Origin: Sideroxydans sp. CL21
Lineage (GTDB): Bacteria > Pseudomonadota > Gammaproteobacteria > Burkholderiales > Gallionellaceae
Length of the DNA: 64,000 bases
Direction of reading: 5' to 3'
Assembly: GCF_902459525.1 (NCBI RefSeq)
Contig: NZ_LR699166.1
Span: forward strand, 1,252,501 to 1,316,500
The translations under genes were made by a program, and so were the position numbers. The notes beneath the pieces are model-generated. The model was not told the DNA's origin and made no database searches. It was given only the letters and a program-made list of their open reading frames with translations. Below are positions 17,420 to 26,196 of this stretch, in pieces. The first letter of the stretch is position 1. Every line of letters starts with the position of its first letter.

Positions 17420-18040
17420 GTGAAAGGAACCGGAAGCGGCAGTAAATTATTCTCATGGAACACGGCAGGGCGCATCGGCTTTACTGCCATCTTTTTTTTC
17501 TGGATATACATGACCTGGAATAGCACGGCAGATTTGGATAGCAAATTGAATTCAGCCACAGACCAGAATACTGCGATCCACAATATTCAGGTTGATTTCA
17601 AAAATGAAATTCAGCAATGGAAAGACCTGCTGCTGCGCAGTACCAATCGGGATGCTTTGGACAAAAACTGGAACGCTTTTGAGGTGGTGTTCCGGAAAGT
17701 TTCCGCGGAGGCGCAGGACATTATTCGTGAAAGCGAATCGCCGGCAGTCAGTACCCAGGTTAAAGCTTTTGTCGATGCACATGAGGCGAATCGCGAACTA
17801 TACAAAAGCAGTGTGGAATTGCTGATCAGGGATGGCTTTGATCCTCGTCCGGCCGATGTTGCCGTCAAGGGTATAGATCATCCTTTGCTTGAACACCTCG
17901 AAGCTGCCGAAGCAAGCATGGTTGAAGATAAAAAACGAATAAACAAGACGCTGGTCGATGCAGCGCGAAATAACATAGAGCAAAATCTTTTTGCCTTGGC
18001 TTTCCTCGCATTGTTGGCAGTGTGGATGCCGAAATACTGA
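17420..18040 (+). CDS. Membrane sensor fragment without output domain
   Basis: The 206-residue product starts at GTG 17420, which has GAGGAG 6 bases upstream. It has one membrane helix (about residues 15-32), a helical periplasmic domain of about 150 residues rich in charged residues, and a second membrane helix beginning FALAFLALLAV, then stops after only five more residues. This is the front end of a chemoreceptor, kinase or diguanylate cyclase. In the next frame the reading continues for about 18 residues (DAEILNQSAHVSDRIGRTLQ) before a stop, so a frameshift plus deletion is possible. I treat it as a truncated gene; a stand-alone small sensor cannot be excluded. Confidence 0.6.
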   Translation: MKGTGSGSKLFSWNTAGRIGFTAIFFFWIYMTWNSTADLDSKLNSATDQNTAIHNIQVDFKNEIQQWKDLLLRSTNRDALDKNWNAFEVVFRKVSAEAQDIIRESESPAVSTQVKAFVDAHEANRELYKSSVELLIRDGFDPRPADVAVKGIDHPLLEHLEAAEASMVEDKKRINKTLVDAARNNIEQNLFALAFLALLAVWMPKY

Positions 18041-18164
18041 ACCAGTCTGCGCATGTCTCAGACCGAATCGGGCGCACTTTGCAATGATTCGGGTTGCCAG
18101 CCAGCCTGCCGGGCGCGGATGCGGCACACCGGGGAATTGGGTCGCAGTGGTATTTGTCCGCTCT

Positions 18165-19475
18165 CTATTCAGAGACAGCTTCCTTGTCTTTCGGAATTTG
18201 AATTATTCCGGTGTTGAAGTTGTATTCGAACAGATCTCCATAACGTCCCCATTCGATGGCCACACGCAAAGCCGAGATTGCCTCGGCTTCGTTCAATGTG
18301 AAGCGCAGCAACCGAAGGAACAGGTCTTCGTGCAAATCGCCGGATGGGTCCTGCTTCAGGCCGAGATGGATGTAGGCGACCAAAGGCACGTTTTCTATGA
18401 GTTGCCGACCGAAGATCAGTTGGCGTTCCGGTGTGTTGGCATGCACATATTGTTCGCCCAGAGGCGTGATGATGATGTCGCCATGATCGAGGTGGGCGAA
18501 TCCCAGCAGGGTTAGCGCCCGCGACACATTCAAGAGTTCCTGGTCGGTGAGTTCCGTTTCTTCAGCCAGCTTGGGCAAGTCCGCACGACCGAGGAAAGGC
18601 TCCTCGGCCAGCAGTTCCAGAATACCTTCCATGCGGGCGATGTCCGCCTCCGGCAAGCGGTCGCCCAGCTGCAATTTGACTTCTTTCTCGGTGACACGTC
18701 CCGGGCGCATCGCGCCCGCTGTCATCAGCCCGTATACGTTGTCGATGAGGATGCGGACTTCCTGGCTTTCCACTTCTCTCGGACGTGAAAGAGTCACCGG
18801 CAGTTCATCCCGGATGCGTCCCGGATCGCTGGCGAAGATCAGGACCCGGTCGGCCATCATGACCGCCTCCTCGATATTGTGTGAGACCACAAGGATGGCC
18901 TTGGTCGGCAGCTGCTTTGTCTGCCACAGTTCCAGGATTTCGTCGCGCAGGCGCTCTCCGGTGAGCACATCGAGCGCCGAAAATGCCTCATCCATCAGCA
19001 GAACTTCGGGTTCCAGAACCAGAGCGCGGGCGATGCCGACCCGCTGCCGCATGCCGCCCGACAACTCGCGGGGCAGGGCGCCCTCAAATCCCGACAGCCC
19101 GATCAGCTCTATCGCGGCCTCGGCACGCCGTGCCCTGTCGGCGGGCGCCATTCCTTTCGCCTCAAGTCCCAATTCCACATTCTTTTGCACAGTGAGCCAG
19201 GGGAACAAGGCGAAGGACTGGAACACCATGCTGATGGAATGTGCCGGTCCATACAACGGAAGTCCCCGATAGAGTACCTGGCCGATATCTGCCGCAATCA
19301 GTCCGGCCATGATGCGCAACATGGTGGACTTGCCCGATCCGGACTGGCCCAGCAATGCCACGATCTCCCCCTCGTTCAGGGTGAAGTCGACACCTTCCAG
19401 CACGGATCGGGAAGTGCCGTCCGCGGAACGGAAAGATTTGCCGACAGACTTGAGTTCGATGACAGGTGTAGCCAT
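18165..19475 (-). CDS. ABC transporter ATP-binding protein, NitT/TauT type with AAA-associated C-terminal domain
   Basis: The 436-residue protein has an ABC ATPase domain (about residues 1-245) with Walker A GQSGSGKST, signature LSGGMRQRVGIAR, Walker B VLLMDEAFSALD and the H-loop in VVSHNIEEAV, close to nitrate/sulfonate/bicarbonate ATPases. The remaining roughly 180 residues match the AAA-associated C-terminal domain found on a subgroup of these. ATG 19475 gives MATPVIELKSVGKSF; the longer reading frame upstream is the shadow of the permease gene. It follows the permease gene by 11 bases. No substrate-binding protein gene is adjacent. Confidence 0.93.
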   Translation of the reverse strand: MATPVIELKSVGKSFRSADGTSRSVLEGVDFTLNEGEIVALLGQSGSGKSTMLRIMAGLIAADIGQVLYRGLPLYGPAHSISMVFQSFALFPWLTVQKNVELGLEAKGMAPADRARRAEAAIELIGLSGFEGALPRELSGGMRQRVGIARALVLEPEVLLMDEAFSALDVLTGERLRDEILELWQTKQLPTKAILVVSHNIEEAVMMADRVLIFASDPGRIRDELPVTLSRPREVESQEVRILIDNVYGLMTAGAMRPGRVTEKEVKLQLGDRLPEADIARMEGILELLAEEPFLGRADLPKLAEETELTDQELLNVSRALTLLGFAHLDHGDIIITPLGEQYVHANTPERQLIFGRQLIENVPLVAYIHLGLKQDPSGDLHEDLFLRLLRFTLNEAEAISALRVAIEWGRYGDLFEYNFNTGIIQIPKDKEAVSE

Positions 19476-19486
19476 TGCGTGAGTCC

Positions 19487-21217
19487 TTAGAAATGCAGGC
19501 GGTCCTCGGCCATACGATAAAGCCGACGCCATACAAAATGATTGAATCCCATGACAAAAATGCACATGACGCCGATCCCCAGCGCAATCCGCGGGAAATC
19601 GCCTATGGCCGTCTTTTCGGCGATATAGCTGCCGATGCCGTGAGCTTGCACTGTGGTGGTACCCCAGGTCACATATTCCGCAACGATGCTGGCGTTCCAC
19701 GAACCGCCGGAAGCCGTGATGGCACCGGTGACGAAACTCGGGAAGATCGCCGGCAGCAGATAACGGCGCCATTTGAGCCAGCCGCTCAGTCCCAGATTAT
19801 GCGCGGCGTAACGCAATTCGGTCGGGACCGTGGATGCGCCGGCGATGACATTGAACAGGAGATACCACTGCGTGCCCAAAATCATCAGGGGCGACAACCA
19901 GATATCCGGATTGAGCCCGAAGCGAACGACCACAACGACGGCAACGGGGAACATCAAATTGGCAGGGAAAGAGGCAAGGAACTGGATGATCGCCTGTGCA
20001 CGCGATGCCAATCGGGGATTCATTCCTATCTTCACGCCGATCGGAATCCAGATCAGCGCTGCCAGAAAAATCAGGATGACCACGCGCAGCATCGTATAGA
20101 AACCCAGCACGCAGACCCGACCCACTTCACTCCAGCCGACTTCGGTATGAATAAAGTGAACAAGCATCCACAAGGCATAGAAGACAACGGCGGCAATGGT
20201 GGCATCCCAGATGCGTTCCGGGGTCGACGAATGTTTATGCGGTCGTGCCCGAATCGACGTGCCGTCGTAACGGAGCCGGAAAATCGCGAACGATCGTTCC
20301 AGCAGTCTGCCGAATGCAACTACGACCCCTTGCATCCGTTCGGTTCGGCGCACCCAGTTGAGCAGCCATGAGTTCTGCGCCGTTTCGCTGCCGGATTCCT
20401 CGAAGCGGAATTTGTCGGCCCAGGCAAGCAGGGGTCTGAAGAACAATTGATCGTAGAGCATCACGCCGATCAGCATTGCGCCGATGGCCCAGCCGATCGC
20501 CTGGAGATCGCGCTGTTCTATGGCCAGGGCGATATAGGAACCGATGCCGGGCAGCTTGATGTTCTGGTTGGAGACCGAGATGGCTTCAGAGGCAACGACA
20601 AAGAACCAGCCTCCCGACATGGACATCATCATGTTCCAGAGCAGGCCCGGCATGGCAAAGGGAAGTTCCATCCGCCAGAAACGCTGCCAGGCGGACAGCT
20701 TGAACACCATGGCAGCCTCGACCAATTCGGCAGGCACGGTGCGAAACCCCTGATAAGCGCTGAACGCCATATTCCAGGCTTGAGAGGTGAAAATGGCAAA
20801 TATCGCGGCGCATTCGACACCGAGCAGGTTGCCCGGAAACAAGGCAATGAAGGCGGTGACGGTAATGGATAGAAAACCCAGAATCGGGATCGACTGGAGA
20901 ATGTCCAGCAACGGAACCAGGACCTTTTCTGCGGCGCGATATTTTGTTGTCAGCGCGGCGAATACGCAGCTGAAAAGTATGGAAGCGCCGAGTGCGATGA
21001 ACATGCGCAGGGTTGTCCGCAGCAGGTAATAGGGAAGATTGATGGGGTCCAGGGAGAGCGGCAGGACTTCGCCTAGTTGATAAGGGCGCGCCATCTGATT
21101 GGCACCGTAAGCGAGCAGGACGAATATGGCCAGCACCATGGGCAACAAGGCCCAATCCCAGCGGTTTCCACCGGCTTCAACAACTTGTCTGGGAAAATAT
21201 TGCTTGCGTGCATTCAT
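19487..21217 (-). CDS. ABC transporter permease with two fused membrane domains
   Basis: The 576-residue protein holds two BinPDT-type permease domains in one chain (about residues 70-275 and 355-570). Each has the EAA-like loop: AELVEAAMVFKLSAWQRFWRMELPFAMPG in the first half and TELRYAAHNLGLSGWLKWRRYLLPAIFPS in the second (key residues cited from 20461-20760 and 19700-19850). A single chain would thus form the whole membrane channel. It is cotranscribed with the ATPase gene downstream. Substrate is unknown; similarity is to NitT/TauT importers. Confidence 0.92.
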   Translation of the reverse strand: MNARKQYFPRQVVEAGGNRWDWALLPMVLAIFVLLAYGANQMARPYQLGEVLPLSLDPINLPYYLLRTTLRMFIALGASILFSCVFAALTTKYRAAEKVLVPLLDILQSIPILGFLSITVTAFIALFPGNLLGVECAAIFAIFTSQAWNMAFSAYQGFRTVPAELVEAAMVFKLSAWQRFWRMELPFAMPGLLWNMMMSMSGGWFFVVASEAISVSNQNIKLPGIGSYIALAIEQRDLQAIGWAIGAMLIGVMLYDQLFFRPLLAWADKFRFEESGSETAQNSWLLNWVRRTERMQGVVVAFGRLLERSFAIFRLRYDGTSIRARPHKHSSTPERIWDATIAAVVFYALWMLVHFIHTEVGWSEVGRVCVLGFYTMLRVVILIFLAALIWIPIGVKIGMNPRLASRAQAIIQFLASFPANLMFPVAVVVVVRFGLNPDIWLSPLMILGTQWYLLFNVIAGASTVPTELRYAAHNLGLSGWLKWRRYLLPAIFPSFVTGAITASGGSWNASIVAEYVTWGTTTVQAHGIGSYIAEKTAIGDFPRIALGIGVMCIFVMGFNHFVWRRLYRMAEDRLHF

Positions 21218-21350
21218 AATTCGTTCAGTTTTTCCGATTGGATCCCGACCAAGACGTTCAGCTTGGCGTCGGCGGAGTATAGGTGTCCGCAGGATGTTTC
21301 ACAATTGATTGAATTGACCATGCAGGCACGACACCGTATATTTCAATCCC

Positions 21351-22271
21351 ATGCAGACACGCAGCACCTTCGCCAATCGGGACGCATTTCTAGGTGTCAC
21401 TTTTGCCCTTCTCGCCGCGGTCGGTTTTTCGGCCAAAGCCATTCTGGTCAAGCTGGCCTATCACGACAGCGTGGATGCAATCACTCTCCTGGCTTTGCGC
21501 ATGGTGTTCGCGGTGCCGTTCTTCATCGGCGTGGCGATCTGGGCGAGGCGGCATCATGCCGAGCCGCTCGATGCGCATGATCGCCTGCTTGTACTGGGGC
21601 TGGGGTTCGTCGGTTATTACCTTTCCAGCTATCTCGATTTTCTCGGGTTGCAATATATCTCTGCCGGACTGGAGCGCCTGATCCTGTTCCTCTACCCGAC
21701 CATGACGGTGATCATCTCGGCCCTGCTCTACAAGCGTGCCATCGGCAGGATGGTTATTGCGGCGATGGCACTGAGCTATGCCGGGATTGCACTGGTGTTC
21801 CTGCATGATGTGGGCGCCAGGGAGGGCAGCATCGTGCTGGGCGCATCGCTGGTATTCGCCAGCACCTTGTCCTACTCGATCTACCTGGTGGGGGCGGGAC
21901 ATGCCATCGCGCGCATCGGCACGATGCGCTTCACCGCCTACGCCTCCCTGGTTGCAAGCGCGGCTTGTGTGCTGCAATTCCTCGCGATGCGCCCGCTGGC
22001 TGCGCTTGAATTGCCGGTGCGGGTGTACGGGCTTTCCATTGCGATGGCATTTTTTTCCACGGTGCTGCCGGTGTTCCTGTTGTCTTTCGCCATTCGCCGC
22101 ATCGGTTCGGGCAGCGCCTCGCTGATCGGCTCCATCGGCCCGGTCAGCACCATCTACATGGCATATGCGATTCTGGGAGAAAGTATCTCGTGGCTGCAGA
22201 TTGCGGGATCGGCGCTGGTGCTGGCCGGCGTGCTCGTCATCAGCCTGAACAGCAAACGCGAGACTAAATAG
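21351..22271 (+). CDS. DMT superfamily transporter (EamA domains)
   Basis: The 306-residue integral membrane protein has about ten hydrophobic helices arranged as two EamA repeats (about residues 12-145 and 155-300). The first begins FLGVTFALLAAVGFSAKAI and the second repeat ends in AILGESISWLQIAGSALVLAGV, both standard DMT features. Members export metabolites or amino acids; the substrate here is not identifiable. It is divergent from the ABC permease (133-bp gap) and convergent with the P-type ATPase gene (6-bp gap). Confidence 0.93.
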   Translation: MQTRSTFANRDAFLGVTFALLAAVGFSAKAILVKLAYHDSVDAITLLALRMVFAVPFFIGVAIWARRHHAEPLDAHDRLLVLGLGFVGYYLSSYLDFLGLQYISAGLERLILFLYPTMTVIISALLYKRAIGRMVIAAMALSYAGIALVFLHDVGAREGSIVLGASLVFASTLSYSIYLVGAGHAIARIGTMRFTAYASLVASAACVLQFLAMRPLAALELPVRVYGLSIAMAFFSTVLPVFLLSFAIRRIGSGSASLIGSIGPVSTIYMAYAILGESISWLQIAGSALVLAGVLVISLNSKRETK

Positions 22272-22277
22272 AGTGGT

Positions 22278-24776
22278 TTAGCGGGCAAGCTTGCGTAAAG
22301 TGACCCTGCCGACATCGAACAACAGCACAATACCGACGCCAGCGATAAACGCAGTCAGCGAGTGCTGCACCGAGGGCGGCTGGAAAGAAAAGGCTCGCGC
22401 AATCGCGGGGATATTGGTAATGATTACCAATCCAGACAATGTTCCGGCGAGTACCCACATGGCAACTGTAGAAGGCATGGAAAATATTTGATGCCACGTT
22501 TGCTGAGGGGAACGAACGGAAAGAATGAGCGCGGCATTCGCCGTGACCAGAACGATGAATGCCAATGCGCGCGCTTCTTCAGCCACGATGTATGCCCGCA
22601 GGCTCCACATGTAAAAAACCACAACAGCCAGCGTGACCAGCGCGCCTTGTGCCAGGCTCACGAAGAGATGCCGTGATGAAATCAGATGCTCGGTATTCGA
22701 GCGCGGCGGCTGTTGCATCAGGCCCGGACTGCCTTCTTCGGCTTCGAACACGATGGAGCAGGCGGGATCGATGATCAGTTCCAGGAAGGCAATGTGTATC
22801 GGTGCCAAAATCAGTGGCAGCCCGAAAAACAAGGGCAGGATGGACATGCCGATGATCGGAATGTGGACGGCGAGGGTATATACCACGGCCTGGCGCAGGT
22901 TGGCGAAGATACGGCGTCCCAGCCGGATGGCGGAAACGATCGCGTTGAAATCGTCTTCCAGTAACACCAAAGATGCAGCCTCGCGGGCGACGTCGGTGCC
23001 GCGTTTGCCCATGGCGATGCCGATGTGAGCCGCCTTCAGCGCGGGTGCGTCGTTTACACCGTCGCCCGTCATGGCGACCACATCGCCGTTGGCCTTGAGT
23101 GCTTCGACGATGGTGAGCTTCTGTTGCGGGGTAACACGGGCGAAGACATTCACCGAAGCGATGCGCTGCGCCAATGCAGCCGCGTCCGTTTTTTCCAACT
23201 CATCGCCCGTCAGCAACTTGCCGCTATCGATACCGGCGGCGGTCGCGATGGCACGTGCAGTACGCGGATGGTCGCCGGTGATCATGACGACGCGTATCCC
23301 GGCGCGATGGCATTCTGCGACCGCATCGGCCACTTCCGGGCGCAGCGGGTCGGCAAGCCCCACCAGACCAACGAATTCGAAATCAAAATCATGCTGGATG
23401 TCGGGCCAGCTTTTGTCGACGCTGTATTTTGCCTTGGCCACACCCAGCACGCGCAAGCCCTGGTCAGCCATGAGCTCTGCATCCTGATTCAGGCGTTGCC
23501 TTGCTTCCCCGGTCAGATGGCAAAGATCGGCAATCGCTTCCGGCGCGCCCTTGGTGGCGACGACATCATTTTTGCCCGAATCGTTGCGCCACAGATGCGA
23601 CATGGCAAAAAGTTCCGGTGAAAGTTCGTATTCCCGAGCCAACGCCCAATCGGGATGCAAGTGTTCCGTGTTGGCCAGATATTCGCGGGCAAAGCCGTGG
23701 AATGCGAGTTCCATCGGATCGTGTGGATCAATCTCGCTGGCCAGTACCGCATACTCAAGCAACTCGTGATAGGCCTCGGGCAGTCCGTTGTGGGCGAGGT
23801 CGGCAGTTTTCAGCAGCTGTCCGGCGACGGACAGAGCGGTCAAATTCATCCGGTTCTGGGTCAAAGTCCCGGTCTTGTCCACGCACAGCACCGTCGTTTC
23901 GCCCAGCGTTTCGATGGCATTCAGGCGACGTGTCAGCACACGCTGACCGGCGATGCGGCGCGCACCCAGGGCAAGAAAAACGATCATGATGACCGGGAAC
24001 TCCTGCGGCAGAATGCCCATTGCCAGTGTGATGCCAGCAAGCAAACCGTCCAGCCAACCGCCGCGCAGCATCCAGTAAAGCAGGGCCAGGGTGAGACACA
24101 AGCCGATTCCGATCAGTGCGAGGCGTTTGGTCAGCAGGCCGATTTCGTCACGTAGCGGTGACGATTCGATGGCGATGCTTTGCAGCGATTTGCCGATGCG
24201 TCCCAGTTCGGTCTGGCCGCCCACTGCGGTGATGCGAACCAGCCCCTGCCCGCGCACGATCAGGGTGCCGGCGAAAACCTGGTTGCCGTCGGCGAACTTG
24301 ACCACCGCTTCGGATTCGCCTGTCAGCAAAGATTCGTCGGCAGCCAGTTCATGCGCCTGCAGCACGGTGCCATCCGCGGGAACGCGATCGCCTTCGACCA
24401 GGATCGCAATGTCTTCGCGCACCACCTCGCGCCCGGCGATACGCGTCGGCACACCGTCCCGGATCACCAGGGCCCGCGGGCTGGAGAGATCGCGCAAAGC
24501 TTCTAGGGCGCTCTCGGTGCGCCGTTCCTGCAGGATGGTAACGACCATGATGATCACGACGAAACCCACCAGTATCAGGGCTTCACGCGCATCGCCGAGT
24601 GCAAGATAGATGGCGCCGGCACCCAGCAGCAGCAGGAACATCGGCTCGCGCACGACTTCGCCAGCAATGGCAAACAAGGTGCGTCGCTGGTCCGTACTGA
24701 GTTCGTTCGGTCCCTCGGCGTCCAAACGGTCTGCCGCATCTTGGTGACTCAGGCCCGGCGGAAATGCAGTTGTCAT
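22278..24776 (-). CDS. Cation-translocating P-type ATPase
   Basis: The 832-residue pump has the N-terminal cation-ATPase domain, TGES actuator loop (LLTGESEAV), phosphorylation site CVDKTGTLTQN, nucleotide-binding domain, GDGVNDAPAL hinge and a C-terminal group of membrane helices. The layout is P2-like. The membrane-helix-4 motif is PQEFPV, not the PEGLP of calcium pumps or the CPC of heavy-metal pumps, so the ion cannot be assigned. No metal-binding N-terminal domain is present. It stands alone between the DMT gene and a divergent cytochrome c gene. Confidence 0.93.
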   Translation of the reverse strand: MTTAFPPGLSHQDAADRLDAEGPNELSTDQRRTLFAIAGEVVREPMFLLLLGAGAIYLALGDAREALILVGFVVIIMVVTILQERRTESALEALRDLSSPRALVIRDGVPTRIAGREVVREDIAILVEGDRVPADGTVLQAHELAADESLLTGESEAVVKFADGNQVFAGTLIVRGQGLVRITAVGGQTELGRIGKSLQSIAIESSPLRDEIGLLTKRLALIGIGLCLTLALLYWMLRGGWLDGLLAGITLAMGILPQEFPVIMIVFLALGARRIAGQRVLTRRLNAIETLGETTVLCVDKTGTLTQNRMNLTALSVAGQLLKTADLAHNGLPEAYHELLEYAVLASEIDPHDPMELAFHGFAREYLANTEHLHPDWALAREYELSPELFAMSHLWRNDSGKNDVVATKGAPEAIADLCHLTGEARQRLNQDAELMADQGLRVLGVAKAKYSVDKSWPDIQHDFDFEFVGLVGLADPLRPEVADAVAECHRAGIRVVMITGDHPRTARAIATAAGIDSGKLLTGDELEKTDAAALAQRIASVNVFARVTPQQKLTIVEALKANGDVVAMTGDGVNDAPALKAAHIGIAMGKRGTDVAREAASLVLLEDDFNAIVSAIRLGRRIFANLRQAVVYTLAVHIPIIGMSILPLFFGLPLILAPIHIAFLELIIDPACSIVFEAEEGSPGLMQQPPRSNTEHLISSRHLFVSLAQGALVTLAVVVFYMWSLRAYIVAEEARALAFIVLVTANAALILSVRSPQQTWHQIFSMPSTVAMWVLAGTLSGLVIITNIPAIARAFSFQPPSVQHSLTAFIAGVGIVLLFDVGRVTLRKLAR

Positions 24777-24929
24777 GACAGATCAAAAGCCTCGAATTTT
24801 GTGCAAACTAAGGTGACCAACTATAGCAAACTGGTGCACAGAATCTTTTATTTGGAGGTCTGTTTGCCAAGTAGTTCTGCAGTTTGACGAAGCGTATACT
24901 GAGCGTCATCGCAAAATTTGGGGAAGAAC

Positions 24930-25226
24930 ATGCTTCGCAAATCGATACCCGTCATGCTGCTCGTTCTGTCAGGAAGCCTCGCTACAGCAAATGCGCAGGC
25001 GATGCATGATCCGCAACGCGGCGAGCTACTGTATTCGAACCATTGCATCGCCTGTCACAGCACCCAGATTCATTGGCGCGACAAGAAGCTGGCCAAGGAC
25101 TACCAAAGCCTCCTCGCCGAAGTTGGACGCTGGCAGAGGTTGGGTGGGCTGGGATGGAACGATGAAGACATATCGGCGGTTGCGCGATATCTGAACACGC
25201 TTTACTACCTTTATCCGGCGCCGTAA
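24930..25226 (+). CDS. Small monohaem c-type cytochrome
   Basis: The 98-residue protein has a signal peptide (cleavage near ANAQA) and a single haem site CIACH with axial candidate residues further on. It starts at ATG 24930, with GGGGAAG 4 bases upstream; a TTG at 24918 is in frame but less likely. Short periplasmic electron carriers of this type act with terminal oxidases or reductases; no partner gene adjoins it. It is followed 29 bases later by gloA. Confidence 0.85.
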   Translation: MLRKSIPVMLLVLSGSLATANAQAMHDPQRGELLYSNHCIACHSTQIHWRDKKLAKDYQSLLAEVGRWQRLGGLGWNDEDISAVARYLNTLYYLYPAP

Positions 25227-25255
25227 ATACATCATCACACTTCAGGAACACAACG

Positions 25256-25642
25256 ATGCGAATACTTCACACGATGATCCGGACTGGAGACCTTGATCGC
25301 TCCATCGATTTCTATACCAAAGTGCTGGGCATGAAGCTGCTGCGGCGACATGAGTACCCCGATGGGAAATTTACCTTGGCCTTCCTCGGCTATGGCGACG
25401 AGAGCGAACAATCGGCGATCGAGCTGACCTACAACTGGGGTGTCGATCGATACGACCTGGGCACAGGCTACGGCCATATCGCCCTCGAGGTCGACGATGT
25501 CTATACCGCCTGTGACGAGATCAAGAGACTGGGCGGGAAGATGGTGCGCGAAGCGGGTCCGATGAATGGCGGGACGAGGATCATTGCGTTTGTCAGGGAT
25601 CCCGATGGCTACATGATCGAGCTTATCGGCAAGAAAGCCTGA
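25256..25642 (+). CDS. gloA: Lactoylglutathione lyase (glyoxalase I)
   Basis: Glyoxalase I turns the methylglyoxal-glutathione hemithioacetal into S-lactoylglutathione. The 128-residue protein keeps the four metal ligands expected of the nickel/cobalt bacterial type: His5 in MRILHTM, Glu in IELTYNWGV, His in YGHIALEV and Glu in YMIELIG. CAGGA lies before the start. It probably shares a transcript with the cytochrome c gene upstream. Confidence 0.97.
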   Translation: MRILHTMIRTGDLDRSIDFYTKVLGMKLLRRHEYPDGKFTLAFLGYGDESEQSAIELTYNWGVDRYDLGTGYGHIALEVDDVYTACDEIKRLGGKMVREAGPMNGGTRIIAFVRDPDGYMIELIGKKA

Positions 25643-25656
25643 GCTGCCAGCTCAGG
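25638..25656. terminator. Convergent hairpin between gloA and the thioesterase-like gene
   Basis: CCTGAGCT / AGCTCAGG form a perfect 8-bp stem with a 3-base loop covering both stop codons. There is no T-run, so termination strength is uncertain; it could serve both strands. Confidence 0.45.
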
Positions 25657-26116
25657 ACAGGGTGGCGACGAAGTCTCCCTCAAATTCGCCAACCTTCTGC
25701 CCATTGCATTTCAAAACCGACGGGATGTTGATGCGGGCGCGTTTGTATTTCAGCAACATGGCAACAAAGCGTTGCCATTTTTCCGGCGCAGGTGCAACAG
25801 CTTCGGCAGTGAACTCCCCCGTGATGGGCTGTTCGTAGTTCATGCTGCTCTTTTGGACCACGAGGTCTGCATTGATGCTCGCATCTACCAAAGAGACATA
25901 AAGCAATCCCCACGCCGACAGAACGGCGACGGCAGAGGCGCTACCGCCGAAAACGGTGCCATGATGATTGGTGTTGGGTGCCAGCGGCGCAACCAGGCGT
26001 ACGACTTGCGGTGTGGCTGCTTGGACTGCTACAGCCATCGCGCCGGAAAGCGGTATATGGCTGTGGAAATATTCCTGCAGTGCATGCGGTGTCATTGCGG
26101 GAATGCTGGCATACAA
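25652..26116 (-). CDS. YiiD C-terminal-type thioesterase-like protein
   Basis: The 154-residue protein looks like a single hot-dog fold of the putative thioesterase family related to the C-terminal domain of YiiD. The supporting segment is LAPNTNHHGTVFGGSASAVAVLSAWGLL (positions about 25915-26000), where the NHHGTVFGGS motif is typical. An AAGAGA sequence precedes ATG 26116; ATG 26095 is an alternative. Substrate unknown. Confidence 0.8.
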   Translation of the reverse strand: MYASIPAMTPHALQEYFHSHIPLSGAMAVAVQAATPQVVRLVAPLAPNTNHHGTVFGGSASAVAVLSAWGLLYVSLVDASINADLVVQKSSMNYEQPITGEFTAEAVAPAPEKWQRFVAMLLKYKRARINIPSVLKCNGQKVGEFEGDFVATLS

Positions 26117-26196
26117 TAAATCTCTTTCATGATCTGTTAACCGGTGAGACGCATGTAAAGTTGCGTTGAATGAAGTCTAGCGAAAAAAGGAACACG

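Noticed and set aside
17131-17583. Minus-strand frame of 150 codons across the 5' end of the truncated sensor
   Set aside because: No ribosome binding site, no recognisable domain, and it overlaps the better-supported sensor gene.
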